NCBI RefSeq assembly: GCF_964019515.1
Contig: NZ_OZ026452.1
Coordinates: 186,001 to 250,000 of the forward strand
Length of the DNA stretch: 64,000 nt
Origin: Serratia symbiotica (Periphyllus acericola)
GTDB taxonomy: Bacteria > Pseudomonadota > Gammaproteobacteria > Enterobacterales > Enterobacteriaceae
Direction of reading: 5' to 3'
Made by a program: the position numbers and the translations under genes. How positions within the stretch are numbered: position 1 is the first letter of the stretch; each line of letters opens with the position of its first letter. Positions 14,047-24,039 of this stretch are shown in pieces. The notes below the pieces were generated by a model, which saw only the letters and a list, made by a program, of their open reading frames with translations, did not search any database and was not told where the DNA came from.

Positions 14047-14987
14047 TGATTAAATCCTTTGGCGATGGTTTCTACTGTGACCCTAAGCAGGTCAATATAG
14101 GTAGGCACTGGCCCATCTTGGGTAGACAATGAATCAACATACAGCACGCCGCCGTATTTGGCACCAGTCCCTTTCGCCACTTGCTTGGCTGGCTTGTCTG
14201 AAATGGTGCTTTCGCTGAACACTACCGGAATATGGTGGGTGCGCACTGCATCCACTACGCGGCGAACCTGCTGCGGTGACCCCTGCTCATCGGCATTGAT
14301 CGGCCACAGGTAAAACTCTTTTAATTGGTAGTCCTTCGCCAGATAGCTGAAAGCACCCTCACTGCTCACTAGCCAGCGCTGGGCTAGAGGAATGCGTGAC
14401 AGGCGTGCGCGAAGTGGGGCATCGAGTGCGCTGATTTTAGCGGCGTAGGCTTTGGCGTTACGGTTATAGGTCGCTGCGTTGGCCGGATCGTATTGAACCA
14501 GTGCCTTACGGATGTTTTCGATATACACCAGCGCGTTGCTTGGCGACATCCAGGCATGCGGGTTTGGGATACCGTTGTAAGGGCCTTCTCGGATCGGCAG
14601 CGGGGTAATACCTTTGGTCACGAACGCCGCTGGCACTTGTTTAATGTTCTCGAAAAAGCGCTGGAACCAACGTTCCAGATCCATGCCATTCCACAGGATC
14701 AGATCGGCATGCTGCGCTTTGACGATATCGCGGGGCGTTGGTTGGTAATCGTGGATTTCTGCGCCCGGCTTGGTGATGGATTCCACTACTGCGGCGTCAC
14801 CTGCCACATTCTGTGCAATGTCCTGAATAATGGTGAAAGTTGTCACCACGCGGAACTTTTTCTCCGCCAAAGAGGTTTGGCTAAACAGACTGGCGCTTAG
14901 CAATAGACATAGTGGGCTGAACGGTCGGAAAAAAGCGGCTGCCTGGCGCAGACAGTTACGAGTATAAGCAATGTTTTTCAACAGCAT
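14043..14987 (-). CDS. sitA: Periplasmic iron/manganese-binding protein SitA/YfeA
   Basis: A 314-residue cluster A-I (ZnuA/PsaA-like) solute-binding protein. A signal peptide is followed by [18 protein letters not shown]. Metal-ligand regions are visible: His in [11 protein letters not shown], His in PNPHAWMSP, Glu in VSSEGAFSY and Asp in TISDKP. It delivers Mn(II) or Fe(II) to SitCD. Its stop overlaps the sitB start by 4 bp. It is first in the operon, with a Fur-box-like site just upstream. Confidence 0.94.
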   Translation of the reverse strand: MLLKNIAYTRNCLRQAAAFFRPFSPLCLLLSASLFSQTSLAEKKFRVVTTFTIIQDIAQNVAGDAAVVESITKPGAEIHDYQPTPRDIVKAQHADLILWNGMDLERWFQRFFENIKQVPAAFVTKGITPLPIREGPYNGIPNPHAWMSPSNALVYIENIRKALVQYDPANAATYNRNAKAYAAKISALDAPLRARLSRIPLAQRWLVSSEGAFSYLAKDYQLKEFYLWPINADEQGSPQQVRRVVDAVRTHHIPVVFSESTISDKPAKQVAKGTGAKYGGVLYVDSLSTQDGPVPTYIDLLRVTVETIAKGFNQ

Positions 14988-15021
14988 AATAGCACCTAAT
15001 CTGGGTATTGTTATAAATGCA

Positions 15022-15040
15022 ATTGATTATTAATATCATT
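15022..15040 (-). promoter_or_regulatory. Fur-box-like operator upstream of sitA
   Basis: The AT-rich imperfect palindrome ATTGATTATTAATATCATT lies 35-53 bp upstream of the sitA ATG and resembles tandem GATAAT-type hexamers recognised by Fur. In related bacteria sit/yfe is repressed by Fur with iron and by MntR with manganese. No separate MntR box was assigned. Apart from this site, 15041-15325 contains nothing I can identify. Confidence 0.55.
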
Positions 15041-15325
15041 CATAACAAAGTCAAGCAGCAACCACGGATAGAAGGTAAATTATTTCCGCTACTAAGAAAA
15101 TAATACCAGTTAGTGACTTATAATATTTTATATTTCAATATGTAACCTGTTAATCTGGTCACTCCAAGTGTAGGCTATATCCGGCAATGGCTGGTGGGCA
15201 CTGCTGCAGGGCTTTCACAGGATATATGTTTGCTCAACTGGACCAACATATATTCTGCCACGCAGTAGCAAAAGTTACCACAAAGCATGTAGGGACAGGT
15301 TGATTGATAAATCACCTCTTGCTAT

Positions 15326-16379
15326 GGCGTTGTTGAATAAATCGGATTTGGAATAAAGAGTCCCGTGAATGGGCAGCCTTCAGGCAAGGCGTACACTTTC
15401 TGGCATACCGGCGAGCGTCATCTTGTTTAGTGAACAGATCATGGCCAGCGCCTCTGCAACTTGCCCATCATAATCTCGCAGCGACAGGTGACCACCAAAT
15501 AGCTGTTTTACTCTGTACCTCGCTGTTGCCGCTATCGAACCTCGGTGGTAGCCTGTGATACTTTTCCACCGTGTGTTGTCTCGGGTAAGGCGCTGGTTCG
15601 CCACTGCTTGATTTCGCTCTGCATAGTCTGCCGACCAATAACGGGCTCCGCTGCTGGGCGGTATTAACGCCTTGAGCTTCTTGCCCCTTAACGCATCATC
15701 ACACACTCGCGTATCCTAAGCCCGATCCGCCGAGGCGACTTTGATGTTACGGTACCTCTGGCGGATAAGACCTGGGAAAGCTTCGGTATCGGTGACATTG
15801 CTCAAGGAAAGGTCAGCACAGATGACATCATGTGTTTCTGTATCTACGGCCAAATGCAGTTTTCGCCAGATCCGCCATTTTTCCTGACCGTGTTTTTTTG
15901 CCATCCACTCCCCTTCACCCAACACGTTGAGCCCGCTAGAGTCGATAAAGAGGTGCGCAATTTCACCTGGCGTTGGTGTTTTAAACGGGACATGGCCGGA
16001 CTTCGCCCGCTTACTGATGCAGGTGTCGTCCGGGCAGTTCAACGGCACTTTGATCAGTGTGACAATGGAGTCGCCGAAGCCCTGTAGGGCGCGAAGTGTC
16101 AGGCCGAAAATCCGTTTCAGCATCAATACGCTGGTGATTGCCATATCAGAATAATGTGGTGGGCGACCACGCAGAGAAGGTTTTGCCTCGCAGTACCAGG
16201 CGTGAAGTGCCGTTTCATCCACCGAGAAAGTGAGTAAACCCCGAGTGATAAGGGCGTTGTTGTAAGCCTTCCAGTTGGTGATGTTGAACTTTTGCTGGGC
16301 ACGGCATGTCGCTATTTTGACAGAAGGAGAGTGATCTGATCCGCATGCCGGCCAAATGTTCGATTTATTCAACAACGCC
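15326..16379 (-). mobile_element. IS903-type insertion sequence, copy B
   Basis: About 1.05 kb with 18-bp inverted ends (GGCGTTGTTGAATAAATC) and the transposase on the minus strand, the same orientation as copy A. The two copies bracket the sit operon. The flanks share CTTGCT (left TCTTGCTAT, right CTTGCTCAG), which may be a degraded target duplication but is not exact. Confidence 0.9.
15380..16302 (-). pseudogene. IS903-type transposase, copy B
   Basis: The usual GTG start is lost by a one-base deletion, although an upstream ATG at 16375 opens the same frame. The first part retains both catalytic Asp regions (FIDSSG and SADRA). It ends at the shared TAG (15716-15718). The second part (15380-15706) has SIAATARY in place of the Glu-containing motif, and the preceding Arg is changed to Gly (YHRGS). 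It is inactive. Confidence 0.9.
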
Positions 16380-16549
16380 CTTGCTCAGGCGAATTTCACC
16401 AGCAGCCTGGCAGCATCTGCATTTCCTTGGGCACTACGCCTTCAGGGATAAGCAAAAACCAATTGATTTATATGCCATTTTGGCAGGGATTGACTGAAGG
16501 TAAATTGTTAATTTGAGCATTTCTAAAAATTTCGTGGATTAGGGGGGGC

Positions 16550-16618
16550 TTATAACCCCATATAATCGACAAAGGCCAACGCCAGGCGCAGGTTGGAGAC
16601 GGCGGTTACTCTAATCAT
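16550..16618 (-). pseudogene. glpG: Rhomboid protease GlpG, first 22 codons
   Basis: [22 protein letters not shown] and then a stop. This matches the N-terminus of GlpG, including AFVDYM, and it directly follows glpE as in E. coli. Nothing of the six-helix catalytic part was recognised in 16380-16549, so only the cytoplasmic start of the gene survives. Confidence 0.65.
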
Positions 16619-16619
16619 T

Positions 16620-16897
16620 TCACTTCCGTTTAAAAAAGAAACCCGCCAGTGTTCGGCTGACGTGCTGTGGATACTGGCGCACACAGGCTTCAAAGCCGCC
16701 GTCAATGCTGCAGACCGCGTCAAATCCATGATGCAACAAGTATTGCGCCACGCTGCGGCTGGTGTTAGTGAGGTGGAAGGCACCCGGCGTATGCCCGCAT
16801 CAAAACTCTGCGTATCGCGAATATCAACCAGAGCGGCACTGCCATCTTTCCAACGGGTGTAAGCTTGCTCAACGTTGATCGCTTTAAACTATTCCAT
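16620..16897 (-). pseudogene. glpE: Thiosulfate sulfurtransferase GlpE, degraded
   Basis: The minus strand from ATG 16897 reads [25 protein letters not shown], then [13 protein letters not shown], a clear match to GlpE. TAG replaces codon 3. The middle is shortened and frame-shifted, so the segment with the catalytic Cys (MCYHGNSS in E. coli) is missing. The end ([15 protein letters not shown]) is recognisable. A single-domain rhodanese in the free-living ancestor; inactive here. Confidence 0.75.
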
Positions 16898-17052
16898 ACT
16901 GCTGACTGCCTCATAATAAGAATATAGCGCCATTCTAGTCAATTATGCAGCCGTTTAGACCAGATTAACACTGTGGTTTTATCATACCAGCAGCACGTCG
17001 CCTCCCTGATTTCACCCGGCTAGCAAAGCTGCGACGACGTACATTTTCTTGT

Positions 17053-17463
17053 CTAGATGCTGGGTTTGGTAAATATTGAGCGGCGTCCATGCGGGTTATA
17101 GAGTCTACGTGGCTTCAGCGCCTTTGCAGACCTGGCGCCACTTGCCAATTTCATTCGGCTTATTGATGTCGCGGAGCGTGTGGTAGTGGGAGAGATATTA
17201 AACACTGCTATCACGTCTGCCATGGAAATTTGCCCGTGACGCGGTAAGAGATTGATAATGGCATTGTGGCGCTGGCACTCAGTCACGCAGGCTCCATCGG
17301 GAGATGGCGGATTGGTCGATGCTAGACCGCCGTTGATGCAGGAACCGAGCCTGTGCATCTCACCTTTGCGATCCTGCTGACAATACAACAGGTTGCGCTT
17401 GATAACGCTCATCATACACAGCCAGCTGGGATTATCGATCAACTCATCCAACACTACTGACAA
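17053..17463 (-). pseudogene. DeoR-type regulator fragment
   Basis: The open frame contains RHNAIINLLPRHGQISMADV and then FNISPTTTR, typical of the N-terminal helix-turn-helix of DeoR-family sugar regulators. A frameshift after TTTR moves the continuation (LRDINKPNEIGKW) to another frame, and no effector domain follows. The sequence before the helix-turn-helix is not recognised. The exact family member is uncertain; glpR would be expected downstream of glpG, not here. Confidence 0.5.
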
Positions 17464-17533
17464 TCTGCCTACGCTGTGCGGTTATATAATATACAAGCCG
17501 CCAACAACGCTGCAAGTTCAAGTAAGAAGGGCA

Positions 17534-18109
17534 TCAGTAGTAAGAGTGCTCACCGCGCTGATGCTCGGTCAGATCTCGCACGCCTTTCAACTCCGGGAAC
17601 TGCAGCAACAGCTCTTTCTCGATCCCTTCCTTCAGCGTCACGTCAACCATGGAGCAGCCGTTACAGCCGCCGCCAAATTGCAGGATCGCCAGATTGTCAT
17701 CTGTGATCTCCATCAACGTCACGCGGCCACCGTGGCCAGCCAGTTGCAGGTTGATCTGCGATTGCAGCAGGTATTTAACGCGTTCCATTAGCGGCGCATT
17801 ATCGTCCACCTTGCGCATTTTTGCATTTGGCGCTTTTAACGTCAGTTGTAAACCCAACTTGTCGGTGACGAAGTCGATTTCGGCATCGTCCAAATACGGT
17901 GCGCTCAGTTCATCGACAAAGGCAGATAATTTTTCGAACTGTAGTTCGGTGTCCGTGGCTTCTACTGCGTCTGGTGGGCAATAAGAGACACCACATTCCG
18001 CTGTTGGCGTGCCGGGGTTGATCACGAATACACGGATTTGGGTGCCTTTTTCTTGATTTGCAAGCAGTTTGGCAAAGTGTTCCTGTGCAGCATCTGTTAT
18101 ATGGATCAT
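17534..18109 (-). CDS. nfuA: Fe-S cluster carrier protein NfuA
   Basis: A 191-residue protein. The N-terminal half is a degenerate A-type carrier domain, and the C-terminal Nfu domain has [15 protein letters not shown], whose CxxC pair bridges a [4Fe-4S] cluster across a dimer. It supplies clusters to client enzymes under stress. Length, start ([16 protein letters not shown]) and the end GEHSYY agree with E. coli. It is intact, while its upstream neighbour gntX is broken. Confidence 0.97.
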   Translation of the reverse strand: MIHITDAAQEHFAKLLANQEKGTQIRVFVINPGTPTAECGVSYCPPDAVEATDTELQFEKLSAFVDELSAPYLDDAEIDFVTDKLGLQLTLKAPNAKMRKVDDNAPLMERVKYLLQSQINLQLAGHGGRVTLMEITDDNLAILQFGGGCNGCSMVDVTLKEGIEKELLLQFPELKGVRDLTEHQRGEHSYY

Positions 18110-18167
18110 AGCATTAGCTCAATAGTTGACTTCTACAGCAGGTTATAATACGCCCATCGCCATGGCA

Positions 18168-18846
18168 CTACAACGTGCGGCAGATTTACCATATTTGTAG
18201 TGATGCGGCACCCTACCGATGCAACAGTGTAGCGATTTCCGCCACCGTACTGCCCGTGGTGACCACATCATCTAACAGGGCGACATGCCGTCCTGCGACT
18301 TGCTCATCGCAATCAAAGGCGTTGCGCCGCAGCGCCCACCGGCACTGAGTTGCTGCTGTAAGAGAGTTTTGCCTATCCGGCGCAATGCCGCTGGTCGATA
18401 GGTACAACTCAGACAATATGCTAGCGGCCAGGCTAATAGATTGCTCTGATTATAGCCGCGATGCCAGCAGCGTTTTGCTTGTAAGGGGACAGCCAAAATC
18501 AGATCGGGTTTGTTCAGATACAGCTCTCTGCGTGCTTGCGACCAGCTTAATAGCATCATGCGCGCCAGTATGGGTGCTAGCTCGGGGGCGTGCTGAAACT
18601 TGAACCTCTTAACCAACTGGCTTAGTGGGTTAATAATAGTCACTGGCGAACACCAACCGTTGCCATAGTGGCGGCTGTTGCAGGTAGCGGCCACAGGGGG
18701 GTAGCGGACTCACAGCAGGCAGCGCACAGCGCGGGCAGCACAGTGGTTTGTGCCGGTAGATTACGCAGGAAGTAGCTACAGATGCCGTGTTTGATAAGCT
18801 GTAATGGTTGCCGACATAGCCAACACCGGCTGCGGATTGATAGCAT
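18168..18846 (-). pseudogene. gntX: ComF/GntX-family phosphoribosyltransferase-like protein, frameshifted
   Basis: Pieces in different frames add up to GntX: MLSIRSRCWLCRQPLQL (start 18846), then LVKRFKFQHAPELAPILARM and PDLILAVPLQAKRCWHRGYNQSNLLAWPL, then VALLDDVVTTGSTVAEIATLLHR. The PRPP-loop signature DDVVTTGSTVAEIA survives but in a separate frame. A TAG also interrupts the tail before ICRTL. The order bioH (divergent)-gntX-nfuA is ancestral. At least two frameshifts and two stops make it non-functional. Confidence 0.85.
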
Positions 18847-18886
18847 AGGTTCCTGGTAACGAACGAACTTACAAGGACATTAACCG

Positions 18887-19657
18887 ATGACAGCGTTGTA
18901 TCGGCAAATAATAGGTGAAGGTGGACGCGATCTTGTACTGCTGCACGGTTGGGGTTTGAATGCCGAGGTATGGGGCTGCATGCTGGCTCGTCTGACGCCG
19001 CATTTTCGCCTATATTTGGTCGATCTGCCCGGCTATGGCCGCAGCCAAGGGTTTGGCGCGATGTCGCTAGAGCAGATGGCTGAGAGGGCGCTCACCGCCG
19101 CGCCGCCACAGGCTTGGTGGCTCGGCTGGTCACTTGGTGGGCTGGTGGCCAGCCAGGCAGCGCTGATGCAGCCGCAGCGAGTACGCGGGTTGATCACCGT
19201 CGCGTCCTCGCCGTGCTTTGCCATGCTAGGCGATTGGCCAGGTATCCGCCCGGACGTGTTGAGTGATTTTCAGCATCAGTTGAGCCAGGATTTCCAACGC
19301 ACCGTCGAGCGTTTTTTGGCCTTACAGACGTTGGGTACTAATAGCGCGCGTCAGGATGCCCGCCTGCTAAAATCGGTGGTGCTCAATCAGCCGATGCCCA
19401 CAGTTGAGGTGTTGAACGGAGGCCTTGAGATATTGCGTACCGCTGATCTACGCCAGACGCTGGCGGGATTAGCTTTGCCGTTGCTGCGTGTCTATGGCTA
19501 TATCGATGGATTGGTGCCGCGCAAGGTTGCCGAACGGCTCGACATTAGTTGGCCGCATTCAGTCTCTGTGATGGTGCCTAAAGCTGCCCACGCGCCTTTT
19601 ATTTCTCATCCTGACGAGTTCGCGTCGCTTATTGTGTCTTTTAGCGCAGCACATTAA
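18887..19657 (+). CDS. bioH: Pimeloyl-ACP methyl ester carboxylesterase BioH
   Basis: A 256-residue alpha/beta hydrolase that frees pimeloyl-ACP from its methyl ester, closing the first phase of biotin synthesis. The nucleophile elbow GWSLGG, the acid in YGYIDGLVP and the His in AAHAPFISH form the catalytic triad. It is intact and divergent from gntX. The stop codon TAA coincides with the first bases of the repeat that begins here, so the last residues may have been altered by that insertion. Confidence 0.96.
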   Translation: MTALYRQIIGEGGRDLVLLHGWGLNAEVWGCMLARLTPHFRLYLVDLPGYGRSQGFGAMSLEQMAERALTAAPPQAWWLGWSLGGLVASQAALMQPQRVRGLITVASSPCFAMLGDWPGIRPDVLSDFQHQLSQDFQRTVERFLALQTLGTNSARQDARLLKSVVLNQPMPTVEVLNGGLEILRTADLRQTLAGLALPLLRVYGYIDGLVPRKVAERLDISWPHSVSVMVPKAAHAPFISHPDEFASLIVSFSAAH

Positions 19658-19810
19658 GAACCTATCCGAGTAGGCGTGAAATTAGTTGCCGCTAATTTGG
19701 ATCAGGACAGCGCGCAATTACCGCAGCGCACAGGGCGTCCGTAAGGAAGGTGAGCACAGCCCAGGGCCAAAATGGCAAATAAAATAGCCTTATTTGATGG
19801 GTTATAAATA
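19655..19810. repeat. ~150-bp inverted-ended repeat, copy 1
   Basis: Starts TTAAGAACCTATCC and ends in the inverse of AGGCTATTTTATTTGCCATTTTGG. The interior shares CTGTGC(T)CACCTTCCTTACGGACGCCCTGTGCGC-type sequence with the copies at 36184 and 39726. No coding capacity. See the findings for the family. Confidence 0.7.
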
Positions 19811-19847
19811 TTGATGAAAAAGGCAGGATAGGGCGGCACTCATGAGA

Positions 19848-20084
19848 TCACTTCAATCGATACACCACCGTACTGCACCCTTGCCCTTGCGGGCAGCTTT
19901 TGCAACTGCCACTCAGGCAGGTGTTGTTATCCTGCTTAATGCGCATCACCTTACCCATGGCCGTTAAACGTTCAAGCATCGCCTGTACCAGCGGTGTCGG
20001 CGCACCTAACAGACGGCTGAGCTGTTGCGCCTGCACGTTACCGTGTAGCGCAAGCGCATCACGTACTTTCAGCAGACTGGTCAT
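19848..20084 (-). CDS. feoC: Ferrous iron transport protein FeoC
   Basis: A 78-residue winged-helix protein. Four cysteines in CLSGSCKSCPQGQGC match the Fe-S/metal-binding site of enterobacterial FeoC. The ATG at 20084 is chosen because it overlaps the feoB TGA (TGATG) and gives MTSLLKVRDALALHG, as in homologues. FeoC stabilises FeoB in Salmonella. It is last in feoABC and intact. Confidence 0.93.
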   Translation of the reverse strand: MTSLLKVRDALALHGNVQAQQLSRLLGAPTPLVQAMLERLTAMGKVMRIKQDNNTCLSGSCKSCPQGQGCSTVVYRLK

Positions 20085-22393
20085 CAGTGGCAGTTCCCCT
20101 GGGAGCACTTGCAGCAGGAGGCCGGTGTGGCGTTGCCCAGACGCACCGTGACGCGGCTGCGCGCCCGGCGTAGGCTACACAGGATCAACAGATTAACCAG
20201 CACTACCACCAGGATAACCGTCAGGCTGTACTGTGGATGCTGATTGAAAGTCGCCACCTGATAGAACAACGTCGCCAGCGAGTAAGCGATGTTCAGTCCC
20301 CACAGAATGGAGAACGTCATCCAGCCACGGCTTGATTCACGGGCGATTGCACCCATTACCGACGCGCAAGGTACATACAGCAGCACGAAAATCAAGTAGC
20401 TGTAGGCGGAGATGTTCGAACCAAACTTGCTGCTCATCACCCCTACCGAACTGACCTCCATCTCCCCTTCGCCCTTATTGGCTTCGATAGGATTGGCCAG
20501 CACGCTCAGGCTGAAGGTGTTTTTCAGCCCTTGCCAGGTTTTCCGCAGCGCGCCGTCCAGCTCATCCAGCAGATTGAAGCTGGCGGCGTCGAATTCCTGG
20601 TTGCTGATACGTTCGGCGGTATAAAGGGTATTCAGCGTGCCGACCACCACTTCTTTCGCTATGGCACCGGCCACCAAGCCGACTGTGGCCGGCCAGTTAT
20701 CGTTGTGCACGCCCATCGGTTGTAGCAGCGGCGTCATAATTTTTGACACCGACGCCAGCGCGGAATCGTTGATGTTGTCGACCGGTTTGCCGCTGAACGT
20801 GAAGCTGTTTAGGCCACCGATAAAGATGCTGGCTATCACGATCACTTTGCCAGCGCGTAGCACGAAGTCTTTCAATCGTTGCCAGGTTTGCAGCAGCAGG
20901 CTTTTAAGGTGCGGTACGTGGTAGACCGGCAACTCCATGACGAATGGTGAGGCTTCGCCGCGCATGAGGGTGTATTTCAGCACCAGGCCGGTGAGGATCG
21001 CGACCACGATGCCGAGCATATATAGCGAAAACACCACCTCCGTGCCGTCCTGTCCGAAGAAGGCGGCGGCAAACACCGCGAAGATCGCCAGGCGGGCACC
21101 GCAGGACATGAAAGGTGCCATCATGATGGTGATCAGTCGTTCACGCTGGGCGTCCAGCGTTCTGGCACCCATGATCGAAGGCACGTTGCAGCCGAAGCCG
21201 ACGATCAGGGGCACAAAAGATTTGCCCGGCAGCCCAAGTGCCTGCATCAGACGATCCATGACGAACGCTGCACGAGCCATGTAACCTGAGTCTTCAAGGA
21301 AAGATAGGAACAGATACATCATACCGATCTGCGGCACTAGCGGTAGCACGGTATGGATGCCGCCGCTGACCCCTTGTGCCAGGAACAGGGTCAGCCATTC
21401 AGGGAAGTGTAAGGTATAACCGAGCCACTGAATGCCCTGAATGAATATGGCCTCCGACCCGATATCGAAAATCGGCTGTAGCGCGCCACCGATGTTGATC
21501 GCCAGCAGGAACATCAGGTACATCACCAACAGGAAGATCGGCACCCCCAGCCAGCGGTTGAGGATCACTTTGTCCAGCAGTTCGGTCAGGCGGTTCGGCA
21601 TCGCCTGCTGCGAGTTGCTGACCTCATCGCATAGGGTGGTGATCGACTGGTAACGGGCATCGGCGATCACCAGCGCCGGATCTTCCTGCTGTTGCAGCGC
21701 CAGCTTGGCCGCCGGCAGCAGCGTAGTGGCGGGGCCAGCCAGGCTGTGGCTGTAGATATCACCTTCAAGCATCTGCAACGCCAGCCAGCGGCGTTGCTCC
21801 GTCGGCAGGTGCTCCGGCATGGCGTCGCTTAGCGTGGCGACCTCTTTCAGCAAAAGCGATGGGTAGCTCACCAGCGCTTTCAATTCGTTAAACTGATGAT
21901 TGTCGATCATCTGCTTCAGCACGCCGATGCCATCGGCCTTGGTAGAAACCATTGGAACCACCGGGCAGCCCAGTCGCGACGACAGCGCGGCGATATCGGT
22001 ATTGATGTGCTGACTTTTGGCGATATCCAGCATGTTCAGTGCGATGATGCACGGGATGCCCAACTCCAAAAGTTGCAGCGTCAGGTAGAGATTGCGCTCC
22101 AGGTTGGAGGCGTCGATCACGTTGATCAGCAGATCGGCATCGCCACTGAGGATGTAGTAGCAGGCGATCTGTTCGTCGAGCGAGGTTTGCTCCGAGATGG
22201 TGGTCAGGGAATAGGTACCTGGCAGGTCGACCAGCTTAGCTTCAGACTGTGGTGTAGTGAACTGACCTTCCTTGCGTTCGACGGTGACGCCCGCCCAGTT
22301 GCCAACCCGCTGCTTGGCTCCGGTCAGTTGATTGAACAGTGTAGTTTTACCGGAGTTCGGATTACCTACTAAGCCGATGTTGAGTTTTTTCAT
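20084..22393 (-). CDS. feoB: Ferrous iron transporter FeoB
   Basis: A protein of about 769 residues. The N-terminal G domain has GNPNSGKTT (P-loop), GVTVER (switch I), DLPGTYSL (G3) and NMLD (G4). Then come the GDI-like helical spacer and the membrane domain with paired Gate motifs (GFGCNVPSIMG and PCASVMGAI). It takes up Fe(II) across the inner membrane. The ATG at 22393 (MKKLNIGL) is preferred over the upstream one by homology. It is intact. Confidence 0.97.
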   Translation of the reverse strand: MKKLNIGLVGNPNSGKTTLFNQLTGAKQRVGNWAGVTVERKEGQFTTPQSEAKLVDLPGTYSLTTISEQTSLDEQIACYYILSGDADLLINVIDASNLERNLYLTLQLLELGIPCIIALNMLDIAKSQHINTDIAALSSRLGCPVVPMVSTKADGIGVLKQMIDNHQFNELKALVSYPSLLLKEVATLSDAMPEHLPTEQRRWLALQMLEGDIYSHSLAGPATTLLPAAKLALQQQEDPALVIADARYQSITTLCDEVSNSQQAMPNRLTELLDKVILNRWLGVPIFLLVMYLMFLLAINIGGALQPIFDIGSEAIFIQGIQWLGYTLHFPEWLTLFLAQGVSGGIHTVLPLVPQIGMMYLFLSFLEDSGYMARAAFVMDRLMQALGLPGKSFVPLIVGFGCNVPSIMGARTLDAQRERLITIMMAPFMSCGARLAIFAVFAAAFFGQDGTEVVFSLYMLGIVVAILTGLVLKYTLMRGEASPFVMELPVYHVPHLKSLLLQTWQRLKDFVLRAGKVIVIASIFIGGLNSFTFSGKPVDNINDSALASVSKIMTPLLQPMGVHNDNWPATVGLVAGAIAKEVVVGTLNTLYTAERISNQEFDAASFNLLDELDGALRKTWQGLKNTFSLSVLANPIEANKGEGEMEVSSVGVMSSKFGSNISAYSYLIFVLLYVPCASVMGAIARESSRGWMTFSILWGLNIAYSLATLFYQVATFNQHPQYSLTVILVVVLVNLLILCSLRRARSRVTVRLGNATPASCCKCSQGNCH

Positions 22394-22469
22394 AATCAAA
22401 GATTATACGAGTTAGTGAAAACAACGCCGACGCAATGGAAAAGCGGCAATCGAACCCAATGACGACGGC

Positions 22470-22694
22470 TCAGGGTTGCTCGTCAAGCAGCAATAGGGCT
22501 AGATCTTTTCTGCGCAGCACCAGGTTGACGCGGTGGGTCTTGATTGCTATCGGATCGCCGAGCGGAGCAACGCGCAATATCTCGAATGAGGAGCCGGGCA
22601 GCATACCGAGCGATAGCAATTTCTGGCGATAGGCAGGCCCAATTTCGCTGGAGAAGCCGACGATCTTATAAGTGTGTTTGGGCAGAAGAGGCAT
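22470..22694 (-). CDS. feoA: Ferrous iron transport protein FeoA
   Basis: A 74-residue SH3-like protein needed for FeoB-dependent uptake. The core [20 protein letters not shown] and the following VAPLGDPI are typical. The ATG at 22694 is chosen from the alignment with E. coli; the longer upstream frame has no family support. It is first in feoABC, with a Fur-box-like site 116 bp upstream. Confidence 0.94.
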   Translation of the reverse strand: MPLLPKHTYKIVGFSSEIGPAYRQKLLSLGMLPGSSFEILRVAPLGDPIAIKTHRVNLVLRRKDLALLLLDEQP

Positions 22695-22809
22695 GTCATT
22701 AACCTTCCGGGAGTTGGGGGAGTAGTGCTGATGATTATTGCGCGTTGTCGGCGAACAAGATGCGCCATCGGCGTTACTCACCCATAAATCTGCGCATAAA
22801 AAAACCAAT

Positions 22810-22828
22810 AATAGTGAGAATCGTTATT
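22810..22828 (-). promoter_or_regulatory. Fur-box-like operator upstream of feoABC
   Basis: AATAGTGAGAATCGTTATT matches the 19-bp Fur consensus (GATAATGATAATCATTATC) at 14 of 19 positions by eye. It lies in front of feoA, which Fur represses in enterobacteria. An FNR site was not confidently found. Confidence 0.65.
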
Positions 22829-23137
22829 GCTTGCAATGCGAAAAGAAAGGGAATTGGTAACCAATTGTTATTGTGGTAATCGCAACCGCCAGCAACATTG
22901 CTTTGATGAAAGCTGTATGACTAACGGCACAGATGAGAATGATGAGCAATCAGTTGCGTAGTTGTGATTGATTTCATAGCTTTGAAAATTATGGCGACAG
23001 TTCTGTCGCCTTTTATTTTCACCGTGGGGAATTTAATAATATTTTAATGGGGGAATACGGGCGGTAACCATAGGTGTTTCGCCCATATAGCCCATATAAA
23101 GGCTTTGTTGAATAAAATAGCCTAATGGCATAGATGC
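22829..23137. other. Deletion scar between feoA and hslO
   Basis: No gene was recognised in these 309 bp. In E. coli the genes between hslO and feoA are pckA, envZ, ompR, greB and yhgF. All are absent, so roughly 8 kb of ancestral DNA has been replaced by this stretch. It contains an orphan hairpin terminator (22993-23020). At its hslO edge is a solo IS903-type end (GGCTTTGTTGAATAAA, 23101-23116) fused to an end of the ~150-bp repeat (AAAATAGCCTAATGGCATAGA). Confidence 0.7.
22993..23020 (+). terminator. Orphan Rho-independent terminator
   Basis: GGCGACAGTTCTGTCGCC, a 7-bp perfect stem with a four-base loop, is followed by TTTTATTTT. It reads on the plus strand, but no plus-strand gene precedes it. 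It probably served a gene lost in the deletion. Confidence 0.7.
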
Positions 23138-24004
23138 TTAATGCCACGGGCTGCTTTTACCGCTATTACCGCCGTACAGTGCTGTGACATCACTTGGATC
23201 AAAGAGATAATGATTACCGCAGTAATCGCAATGCATATCAATATTGCCGTCTTGCTCCAACATTTCCGCCACTTCTTCGGTGGGTAGTGTCAGCAGCGCA
23301 TCGGTACAACGTTGGCGCGAACAGGTGCAACGGAACAGCACATCCTGCGGCTCATATAGGGTAACCTTTTCTTGATGGTACAGGCGATACAGCACTTCGT
23401 TAGCTGGCAGGCCGAACAGCTCTGCGCTTTTCACTGTGTTGGTCAGTTGCACCAAATGGTCGAAATCGTTGGCGTTGCCCTCCTGCGCCGGTAACGCCTG
23501 CAATAGCATACCAGCCGCTACTTTTTCATCTATGTGGATGAACAGGCGGGTTGTCAGTTGTTCTGATTGGCGAAAATAGGCTTCCAGACATTCTGTCAGG
23601 GTTTCACCCTCCAGACCGACCACCCCCTGATAACGCTCACCTTCCGTTGGCGAAATAGTGATGACCATGACGCCATTGCCGATGAGCTGATGCAGGGTGC
23701 TATCTTCGGTAACGGGGGCTTGTACGCGCGCCACGCCACGCATTTCCTGGCGGTTGTTGCCATTGATCACAGCCAGCTTCAGCGGGCCATCACCTTGTAA
23801 CTGGACGGTGATGTCGCCATCGAATTTCAAGGTGGCGGTCAACAGGCTGGTCGCGACTAGCAGTTCGCCCAACAGTTTCTGTACCGGTGCTGAATAGTCG
23901 TGATTGCTAAGTACCTGCTGATAGGTTTCGCTGACGGTAACCAGCTCACCGCGAACCGCATAATTTTCAAACAGGTAACGGTACAATTGGTTAGGGTTAG
24001 ACAT
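23138..24004 (-). CDS. hslO: Redox-regulated chaperone Hsp33
   Basis: A 288-residue chaperone activated by oxidation and unfolding. The zinc-binding redox switch is complete: CTCSRQRC and CDYCGNH near the C-terminus. The N-terminal domain ([23 protein letters not shown]) is typical. It follows the broken hslR in the ancestral order and appears intact. Confidence 0.96.
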   Translation of the reverse strand: MSNPNQLYRYLFENYAVRGELVTVSETYQQVLSNHDYSAPVQKLLGELLVATSLLTATLKFDGDITVQLQGDGPLKLAVINGNNRQEMRGVARVQAPVTEDSTLHQLIGNGVMVITISPTEGERYQGVVGLEGETLTECLEAYFRQSEQLTTRLFIHIDEKVAAGMLLQALPAQEGNANDFDHLVQLTNTVKSAELFGLPANEVLYRLYHQEKVTLYEPQDVLFRCTCSRQRCTDALLTLPTEEVAEMLEQDGNIDMHCDYCGNHYLFDPSDVTALYGGNSGKSSPWH

Positions 24005-24039
24005 AATTTTCTCTCATTGAGGTGAGTGATTATTCCGGC

